This document shows, in pieces, positions 1-4,146 of a stretch of 5,307 nucleotides of DNA. The stretch's first letter is position 1. Each line of letters starts with the position of its first letter. Origin of the DNA: an uncultured Bacilli bacterium. Lineage in GTDB: Bacteria; Bacillota_I; Bacilli_A; RF39; UBA660. The stretch is from NCBI GenBank assembly GCA_947624075.1, contig CANQIM010000087.1, forward strand, positions 1 to 5,307, written 5' to 3'. The position numbers were made by a program, and so were the translations under genes. A model generated the notes under the pieces. That model was not told where the DNA came from. It searched no databases and was given only the letters and a program-made list of their open reading frames with translations.

Positions 1-9
1 AAGAATCCA

Positions 10-40
10 TTGACAGACAAGCACGGGGGGGGGGTATAAT
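10..40 (+). promoter_or_regulatory. Promoter with poly-G spacer, candidate phase-variable, for the exported collar-domain protein
   Basis: A perfect -35 hexamer TTGACA lies at 10-15 and a perfect -10 hexamer TATAAT at 35-40. The spacer is 19 nt, against the usual 16-18, and its last ten bases are all G. Transcription should start near 46-48, giving a leader of about 155 nt before the ATG at 202. Two perfect hexamers make a real promoter likely. A spacer two bases too long, made of a slippage-prone homopolymer, implies that gain or loss of G residues would tune or switch promoter strength. This is the architecture known from Neisseria porA and opc. The sequence shows the architecture; that it switches is inference. 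Confidence 0.8.
25..34. repeat. Homopolymeric G10 tract between -35 and -10
   Basis: Ten consecutive G occupy the promoter spacer and directly abut the TATAAT box. No other G run of comparable length exists on either strand of this A/T-rich window, so the tract stands out strongly from local composition. Homopolymers of this length are hotspots for slipped-strand mispairing during replication. With ten G the spacer is 19 nt; with eight it would be the optimal 17 nt. Confidence 0.95.
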
Positions 41-61
41 AATGTTATAAAATAAAGAGAA

Positions 62-154
62 AGTGAAATTTAAAGTGAATTACTATGAATAAGAAATTAA
101 ATAAGATTTAATATTTACAATAACAATCTTCTTTTTAGCGTGAATTGTTTCACT
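62..154 (+). repeat. Repeated GTGAA motifs in the 5' leader
   Basis: GTGAA occurs in direct orientation at 63-67, 75-79 (12 nt apart) and 140-144, and inverted (TTCAC) at 149-153. AGTGAAA at 62-68 is exactly complementary to TTTCACT at 148-154, so the leader RNA could form a long-range pairing that excludes the local hairpin at 134-159. The motifs could instead be half-sites for a DNA-binding protein. The repeats are directly visible; a function is only a suggestion, because short A/T-rich repeats arise by chance in such DNA. Confidence 0.4.
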
Positions 155-159
155 CTAAA
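134..159 (+). promoter_or_regulatory. Hairpin / dyad in the long 5' leader
   Basis: TTTAG at 134-138 pairs with CTAAA at 155-159, and GTGAA at 140-144 pairs with TTCAC at 149-153. This leaves one C/T mismatch (139/154) and a TTGT loop at 145-148, so 10 of 11 positions pair. No T-tract follows the right arm, so it does not look like an intrinsic terminator. It ends 28 nt before the GGAGG ribosome site at 188-192. It could be an mRNA-stabilising structure, one state of a leader switch, or a protein-binding dyad. I recognise no known riboswitch class here. Confidence 0.5.
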
Positions 160-201
160 TAATAACTTGTTTATTAACTAGGTAAATGGAGGCTTTAAAA
201 A

Positions 202-828
202 ATGAAAAAAATTAAGGGTAACATGAAATTAATAATAGGAGTAGCAATAGGAATACTAATTTCAGTCACAACCTCCTATTCTTTAGCAGAAACATTAATA
301 AAAAGTGCCGATGTATCTTATGTTGATAATTCTAACTTAAAAGCCACCAATGTCCAAGCCGCAATCGATGGAACATGCACTAAGTTCAGTAATGACCTGG
401 TAACATTACAAACAACAATTATAAATAAAATATACCCAGTAGGAAGTATTTATATAAGTTATAACGGTACTAATCCGTCATCTTTCCTAGGTGGGACATG
501 GGAAGCTTTTGGTAAAGGTCAAACTTTGGTAGGAGTAGATACATCTCAAACAGAATTTAACACAGTAGGGAAAACTGGTGGCGAGAAGACTCATACTTTG
601 ACAGTTGATGAGATGCCTAGTCATACACATGATTTTGTAATTGGTGGTCAAGCACTTGTTATTGGAACTTTTAAAGACACTATACCAACAGATTCTGGAA
701 TAGGTGCCGAAGGTTATTGGAAAGATTATTCAAAAAACTTGTCTAGTCTTAATTCTACAGGCGGTTCCAAAGCTCATAACAACCTTCAACCCTACATCAC
801 AGTCTATATGTGGAAAAGGACAAAATAA
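202..828 (+). CDS. Exported protein with phage tail collar / Gp10 C-terminal-like domain
   Basis: The protein has 208 residues. Residues 1-29 form a signal peptide: Lys-rich start (KKIKGNMK), hydrophobic core about 10-23, and a plausible signal peptidase I site after SLA (A29). Residues 34-57 carry a module (ADVSY...LKATNVQAAID) like those repeated in tail-fibre stalks. A short, possibly coiled linker follows, with one Cys at 59. Residues 75-208 match the collar / baseplate Gp10 C-terminal type: YPVGSIYIS, FLGGTWE, TGGEKTHTL, MPSHTH (138-143, His pair that binds metal in related collar domains) and the terminal LQPYITVYMWKR. I chose the ATG at 202 because GGAGG (188-192) sits 9 nt upstream and the next Met (residue 8) would cut the signal's charged region. 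No phage structural genes adjoin it, so a secreted or surface binding protein is likelier than a virion part. It appears monocistronic, between the G10 promoter and the terminator at 845-874. The binding target is unknown. Confidence 0.85.
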   Translation: MKKIKGNMKLIIGVAIGILISVTTSYSLAETLIKSADVSYVDNSNLKATNVQAAIDGTCTKFSNDLVTLQTTIINKIYPVGSIYISYNGTNPSSFLGGTWEAFGKGQTLVGVDTSQTEFNTVGKTGGEKTHTLTVDEMPSHTHDFVIGGQALVIGTFKDTIPTDSGIGAEGYWKDYSKNLSSLNSTGGSKAHNNLQPYITVYMWKRTK

Positions 829-844
829 ATATAAAACCAAATAT

Positions 845-874
845 AAAAGGTGCAAAATACCTTTTTCTTTTTTT
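845..874 (+). terminator. Rho-independent terminator after the collar-domain gene
   Basis: AAAAGGT (845-851) pairs with ACCTTTT (859-865) around a 7-nt loop. The right arm runs into a T-rich tail, 862-874, broken only by one C. It begins 16 nt after the stop codon, and the next promoter's -35 starts 5 nt after its tail. The stem is short and A/T-rich, so termination may be incomplete. Confidence 0.75.
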
Positions 875-879
875 CTTAC

Positions 880-908
880 TTGACATATTTTAGATAAAAA
901 AGTATACT
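880..908 (+). promoter_or_regulatory. Strong sigma-A-type promoter for the ATPase-gpmI pair
   Basis: TTGACA at 880-885 and TATACT at 903-908 are separated by exactly 17 nt, which is 11 of 12 matches to consensus with ideal spacing. The T-rich DNA just upstream could act as an UP element. Initiation is expected near 914-916, giving a leader of about 27 nt that includes AAGGAGG (926-932), 9 nt before the ATG at 942. No other clear promoter precedes gpmI, so this is probably its main promoter. Confidence 0.85.
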
Positions 909-925
909 TAATTTATAAAATATGT
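883..925. promoter_or_regulatory. Concentric dyads over the -35/-10 region, candidate operator
   Basis: ACATATTTTA (883-892) and TAAAATATGT (916-925) are perfect 10-bp inverted arms centred at 904. Inside them is the 10-bp palindrome AAGTATACTT (900-909), centred at 904.5, which contains the -10 hexamer. The left outer arm overlaps the -35 element and lies upstream of the start point, so this cannot act as an RNA hairpin. It would act at the DNA level, as an operator for a dimeric or tetrameric repressor. A/T-rich DNA produces such symmetry fairly easily; the shared centre on the promoter makes it worth recording. Confidence 0.4.
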
Positions 926-941
926 AAGGAGGACACAATTA

Positions 942-2219
942 ATGGAACGTAAAATAGAAAGCTTTCTTCAAAAGTGGTCTAAAGACATAATTAGAAAGCC
1001 ACTTATCATCTATGGTGCTAAACAAATCGGCAAAACTTTTACCGTTTTAGCCTATGGTAAAAAAGAATACAAAAATGTTGTCTATTTTAATACAGAAAAT
1101 AATAGCCAATTAAGTGAACTTTTTACAAAAGAAAAATCAACTGATAAACTAATTATCAACTTATCACTAATAGCTGGGGAAACAATATTAAAAGAAGACA
1201 CTCTAATTGTATTTGATAATTTACTAGATATTAGTATTGCTAGAGGTTTAAAACTTTTTGGTAGTGAACACAGTAAGTATCATATCATTGCCATAACTTC
1301 AAAAAAAGAAAAGCTAAATGAATTTAAAGGTGAAGAGCTTCAATTTAAGAGTATGTATGAAATGGATTTTGAAGAGTATTTATGGGCTCATGATGAAAAA
1401 AGTTTAGCCGATTTAATTAAGGATTCATTTGTCAAACACAAAACTTGTCCTTTCCATAAAGTTGCTCTAGACAGATTTCAAGAGTATTTAACTACAGGAG
1501 GTCTACCCGAAGTAGTTGAGGCAAGTCTTAATGGAAAAAGTTTTTATGAGTTAGATGCCATAAAGCAAAAAATAATTGATATTTACAAAAAAGAAATAGC
1601 TTTAAATAAAACATTAATTGACATTCCACGTGGTATCGAAGTATTTGATTGTATTCCTAATCAATTAAAGAAAGATAATAAAAAGTTCCAATATGGACTT
1701 ATGGGTCCTGGCAAAAGAGCAAAAGAGTATGAAAGCACCATCAACCACTTAGTAAATAATCAACTAGTTTATCGTAGCTATAAAATAAAAAGTGTTAAAT
1801 CTCCTCTAAGTAGTTGTCGTGAAAAAGATAGTTTTAAATTATATCTTGCTGATGATGGAATATTATTTTCTATGCTTCATTTAAATAATAAACAGTTATT
1901 CACCGATGAAAAAATAAAAGAAACTCTTTATGAAAATCATGTTGCTAAAACGTTAGTTGAAAGTGAATACTCTCTATATTATTACCAGTCAGATGGCAAA
2001 GCCGAAGTAAATTTTGTCATTCAAAATCGTCTAGGCCAAATTATACCTATTGAAATTGCCACCAAATCCATGTCTAAGGCCAAAGCTTTATCTGTTTTTA
2101 TGAAAAAATTTACTGTTAAACAAGCTTATCGTATTACGGAAAATAATTTTTCTACTAAGAAAGATGTTCGCTACATACCAATATATGCAATTTTCTGTTT
2201 AAATGAAATAAAAATCTAA
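942..2219 (+). CDS. AAA_14 / DUF4143-type ATPase-like protein, divergent
   Basis: The 425-residue protein has the order and length typical of the widespread AAA_14 + DUF4143 family, whose cellular role is poorly known. Walker A is intact at 25-32 (GAKQIGKT). The Walker B strand is TLIVFDNL at 87-94, where the family normally has Asp-Glu; here it is D92-N93. MDFEEYLW (141-148) and YLTTGGLPEVVEA (182-194) are family hallmarks, and SFKLYLADDGIL (297-308) matches the usual KLYxxDxGLL segment. The C-terminal nuclease-like core is YENHVAKTLVE (330-340), AEVNFVI (354-360, usually EVDFV) and IPIEIATKS (368-376, usually IEVKSG), so an Asp and the Lys of the PD-(D/E)XK-like motif are changed. No signal peptide is evident, so it is probably cytoplasmic. 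The start is supported by AAGGAGG at 926-932. gpmI follows after 14 nt, implying co-transcription. Family assignment is secure; function is unknown, and loss of activity is inferred only from these residues. Confidence 0.85.
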   Translation: MERKIESFLQKWSKDIIRKPLIIYGAKQIGKTFTVLAYGKKEYKNVVYFNTENNSQLSELFTKEKSTDKLIINLSLIAGETILKEDTLIVFDNLLDISIARGLKLFGSEHSKYHIIAITSKKEKLNEFKGEELQFKSMYEMDFEEYLWAHDEKSLADLIKDSFVKHKTCPFHKVALDRFQEYLTTGGLPEVVEASLNGKSFYELDAIKQKIIDIYKKEIALNKTLIDIPRGIEVFDCIPNQLKKDNKKFQYGLMGPGKRAKEYESTINHLVNNQLVYRSYKIKSVKSPLSSCREKDSFKLYLADDGILFSMLHLNNKQLFTDEKIKETLYENHVAKTLVESEYSLYYYQSDGKAEVNFVIQNRLGQIIPIEIATKSMSKAKALSVFMKKFTVKQAYRITENNFSTKKDVRYIPIYAIFCLNEIKI

Positions 2220-2233
2220 AAGGAGCAAAAAAA

Positions 2234-3739
2234 ATGAAACAACCTTTATTATTAACAATATTAGATGGTTATGGTTTAAGAGATAATGAACATGGCAACG
2301 CTGTTAAACTAGCAAACAATAAATTTTTTAATTACTTATGGAATACTTTTCCACATACCACTTTAGAAGCATCGGGCCAAGAGGTTGGCTTACCCAAAGG
2401 ACAAATGGGAAATAGTGAAGTAGGACACACCAACATAGGTGCAGGACGACTTGTATATCAACCTCTAGAATTAATTAATAAAGCCATCCGTGAAAAATCT
2501 TTATTTGCAAACACTGAAATTTTAACAGTTATTAAGCATGTTCAAGAAAATAATTCCAAACTACATTTGATGGGTCTCATCAGCGATGGTGGTGTTCATT
2601 CACATATTGACCATCTTCTTGCGCTACTTGAGATGTGTAAAGAAAACAATGTCCAAAATGTATATCTTCACTTATTCACAGATGGTCGAGATACCTTACC
2701 TAAAAGTAGTTATTCCTATATAAAACGTGTTGAAGAAAAGCTTCAAGATTTACAAATAGGTTCCATCGCAACAATTAGTGGCCGTTACTATGCCATGGAT
2801 CGTGACAATAATTATGATCGTTTGCAAAAAGCCTATGACGCCATTGTGTATGCCAAGGCTCCACATATCAATTCAATTAAGGAATACATTGAGGAAAGTT
2901 ATGCTAAAGATATAACGGATGAGTTTTTGCAACCTGCTGTTTTAAATGAAAAAGGAACATTAGAAGATAATGATGGTATAATCGTCTTCAACTTCCGTAA
3001 GGATCGTCTTCGTGAAATGTTTACCGCTATTACTAATCCTGCATTTAACGAAATGGAAGTTAAGCGTTTTTCTAATATAAAAACAACCACCATGCTTCCT
3101 GTTGTAAAAACAGTTCTTGCCACTCATGCCTTTGATGATCCTGTTTTAAAAAATAGCTTAGGAGAATATCTTGCTAAAAATAATTTATCTCAACTACGTA
3201 TAGCTGAAACAGAAAAATATGCTCATGTCACTTTCTTCTTTGACGGTGGAAAAGAAATAGATTATCCTAATGAAAAAAAGATTCTTATTCCTTCTCCTAA
3301 AGTTGCTACTTACGATTTAAAACCCGAGATGAGTGCGTATTTAGTAACAGAAGCGCTCCTAAAAGATATGGAAAATTTTGATGTAATTATATTGAACTTT
3401 GCTAATGGTGATATGCTTGGACATACTGGTGTTTTAGAAGCAGCCATTAAAGGTGTTGAAGTGGTAGATGAATGTCTCGAAAAAATCTATCAAAAAATCG
3501 TTTCTCTAAATGGCACTATGGTTGTTACAGCCGATCATGGAAACTGTGAAGAAATGCTTGATGATGACAACAATATTCTAACTTCACACACAACTAACTT
3601 AGTTCCATTTATCATAACACAACAAGGACTTTCTTTGAAAAAAGGCAAACTTGGTGATATAGCTCCAACAATACTTGAATTACTACATCTTACCAAGCCT
3701 GAAGAAATGACAGGTGAATCTTTAATCGAAAAAAAATAG
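2234..3739 (+). CDS. gpmI: 2,3-bisphosphoglycerate-independent phosphoglycerate mutase
   Basis: This cytoplasmic enzyme interconverts 3- and 2-phosphoglycerate in glycolysis and gluconeogenesis through a phosphoserine intermediate and two Mn ions. It is full length at 501 residues (family about 510) and belongs to the alkaline phosphatase superfamily. Visible active-site residues by family correspondence are D11 (ILDGYG), nucleophile S61 in MGNSEVGH, H122 (VHSH), D150-R152-D153 (DGRDT), R184 and R190 (SGRYYAMDR), R255 and R258 (FRKDR), K328 (ETEKYAHVTFFF), D393 and H397 (GDMLGHTG), D434-H435 (TADHGN) and H452 (SHTT). All metal and catalytic positions expected from the Geobacillus enzyme are present. 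The start ATG has AAAGGAG (2219-2225) 8 nt upstream, overlapping the stop of the preceding gene by one base. It lies in an operon with the AAA_14/DUF4143 gene rather than next to gap, pgk, tpi or eno, as far as this window shows. Its stop codon is inside the left arm of the terminator. Confidence 0.98.
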   Translation: MKQPLLLTILDGYGLRDNEHGNAVKLANNKFFNYLWNTFPHTTLEASGQEVGLPKGQMGNSEVGHTNIGAGRLVYQPLELINKAIREKSLFANTEILTVIKHVQENNSKLHLMGLISDGGVHSHIDHLLALLEMCKENNVQNVYLHLFTDGRDTLPKSSYSYIKRVEEKLQDLQIGSIATISGRYYAMDRDNNYDRLQKAYDAIVYAKAPHINSIKEYIEESYAKDITDEFLQPAVLNEKGTLEDNDGIIVFNFRKDRLREMFTAITNPAFNEMEVKRFSNIKTTTMLPVVKTVLATHAFDDPVLKNSLGEYLAKNNLSQLRIAETEKYAHVTFFFDGGKEIDYPNEKKILIPSPKVATYDLKPEMSAYLVTEALLKDMENFDVIILNFANGDMLGHTGVLEAAIKGVEVVDECLEKIYQKIVSLNGTMVVTADHGNCEEMLDDDNNILTSHTTNLVPFIITQQGLSLKKGKLGDIAPTILELLHLTKPEEMTGESLIEKK

Positions 3740-3764
3740 TGCAAACTTCTCAAGCACTATTTTT
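3732..3764. terminator. Bidirectional terminator between gpmI and the convergent regulator
   Basis: AAAAATAGTGC (3732-3742) is perfectly complementary to GCACTATTTTT (3754-3764), an 11-bp stem with an 11-nt loop. On the plus strand the T-rich tail runs from 3758 through TTTTTACTTTTT; on the minus strand the A8 run at 3729-3736 gives a U8 tail. One hairpin therefore serves both transcripts. The arms overlap both genes: the gpmI stop TAG (3737-3739) is in the left arm, and the regulator's stop codon begins in the last two bases of the right arm. Confidence 0.92.
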
Positions 3765-4014
3765 ACTTTTTAACTAGCTCATCCATATTTATTTCAAATA
3801 ATTTTCCCGGGTCAATTTCCAAAGCTAAAGCAATTTTCCATAATGTATCAACAGAAAAGGATTTAACACCTTTTTTAGATTCATTTCTTCTAATAAATTC
3901 GTGAGATACTCCAACTCTTTCAGCTAATTCAGCTTGTGTAATTCCAAGCATTCTTCGATACCTTTTAATATTTAAAGATATCTGCTCATAAATATTAATT
4001 TCATATTTATTCAA
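3763..4014 (-). CDS. Small XRE/Cro-CI family helix-turn-helix regulator
   Basis: The 83-residue protein is essentially one HTH_3 domain, residues 12-74. ISLNIKRYRRMLGITQAELAERVGVSHEFIRRNESKK shows helix 1, the helix 2-turn-helix 3 unit (about 26-47) and the usual downstream helices (SVDTLWKIALALEIDPGKLF), here written in part: TQAELAERVGVS is the diagnostic core. It has no peptidase, sensor or membrane segment, so it probably binds DNA as a dimer without a fused input domain. The start is TTG at 4014-4012. No ATG or GTG is available upstream, because a TGA stop in frame lies immediately before it, and the first Met inside (residue 22) would remove helix 1. The ribosome site is weak (GTGAT in GGTAGTGAT, about 4 nt before the TTG). 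It is divergent from the polymerase gene and may autoregulate through the palindrome at 4075-4088. Its target genes cannot be read from the sequence. Confidence 0.88.
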   Translation of the reverse strand: MNKYEINIYEQISLNIKRYRRMLGITQAELAERVGVSHEFIRRNESKKGVKSFSVDTLWKIALALEIDPGKLFEINMDELVKK

Positions 4015-4074
4015 TCACATCACTACCAATCTATTTATATTATGAACCAAATTTTAAAAATAATATGTAAACTA

Positions 4075-4088
4075 TGGTTATACAACCA
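4075..4088. promoter_or_regulatory. Perfect palindrome in the divergent spacer, candidate operator
   Basis: TGGTT (4075-4079) and AACCA (4084-4088) flank the 4-bp centre ATAC. The size and dyad form suit an XRE-family operator. It lies 60 bp upstream of the regulator's TTG start and 12 bp upstream of the polymerase -35. On the minus strand it overlaps TATAAC (4082-4077), a possible -10 for the regulator, although no convincing -35 accompanies it. Binding by the adjacent regulator is inference from position. Confidence 0.4.
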
Positions 4089-4100
4089 GTTGCTATTAAT

Positions 4101-4129
4101 TTGCTAAAGACGAAAAAATGTTCTATAAT
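4101..4129 (+). promoter_or_regulatory. Promoter of the Y-family polymerase gene
   Basis: The -35 TTGCTA (4101-4106) matches 4 of 6 consensus bases. A perfect -10 TATAAT lies at 4124-4129 after an ideal 17-nt spacer. Initiation near 4136 places the 5' end at or next to the Shine-Dalgarno sequence GAGGTGAT (4136-4143), so the leader would be only about 10 nt. The -35 hexamer is the second of two TTGCTA copies 11 nt apart (first at 4090-4095). Confidence 0.75.
4111..4124. promoter_or_regulatory. LexA (DinR)-type SOS box inside the polymerase promoter
   Basis: CGAAAAAATGTTCT matches 12 of 14 positions of the Bacillus LexA consensus CGAACRNRYGTTYC. The right half-site GTTC is perfect; the left has A for C at position 5, and the last base is T rather than C. 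The box fills most of the -35/-10 spacer and shares one base with the -10 hexamer, an ideal place for repression. A translesion polymerase directly downstream is a typical SOS target, which strengthens the call. LexA itself is not in this window. Confidence 0.72.
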
Positions 4130-4146
4130 GTAATTGAGGTGATACC

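Noticed and set aside
25..34. G10 tract as a sequencing or assembly artefact
   Set aside because: Its exact length may well be uncertain, but a long G run placed precisely between two perfect promoter hexamers is hard to explain as pure error. Kept as a finding, with read-level checking recommended.
85..111. Eight-codon open frame (MNKKLNKI) in the leader of the collar-domain gene
   Set aside because: It has no Shine-Dalgarno sequence in front, and so short a frame is expected by chance; a leader-peptide role cannot be supported.
134..159. Leader hairpin as an intrinsic terminator or attenuator
   Set aside because: Neither arm is followed by a T-tract in either direction, so it lacks the terminator signature.
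202..828. Collar-domain gene as evidence of a prophage
   Set aside because: It has a secretion signal, its own promoter and terminator, and no neighbouring tail, capsid, lysis or integrase genes in the window.
2899..3123. Minus-strand open frame of 74 codons inside gpmI
   Set aside because: It lies entirely opposite a well-conserved stretch of gpmI, resembles no family I recognise, and is best explained as a shadow of the sense gene.
3404..3427. gpmI NGDMLGHTG in place of the more common NPDMVGHTG
   Set aside because: The metal ligands D393 and H397 are kept; Pro to Gly and Val to Leu beside them look like ordinary lineage variation, not loss of function.
3535..3753. Minus-strand open frame of 72 codons opposite the gpmI 3' end
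   Set aside because: It covers conserved gpmI codons (ADHGN to the C-terminus), starts inside the terminator loop and shows no family motif.
4090..4106. Tandem TTGCTA copies 11 nt apart as two alternative -35 elements
   Set aside because: Only the second copy is at a usable distance (17 nt) from TATAAT; the first would be 28 nt away and is probably coincidental.
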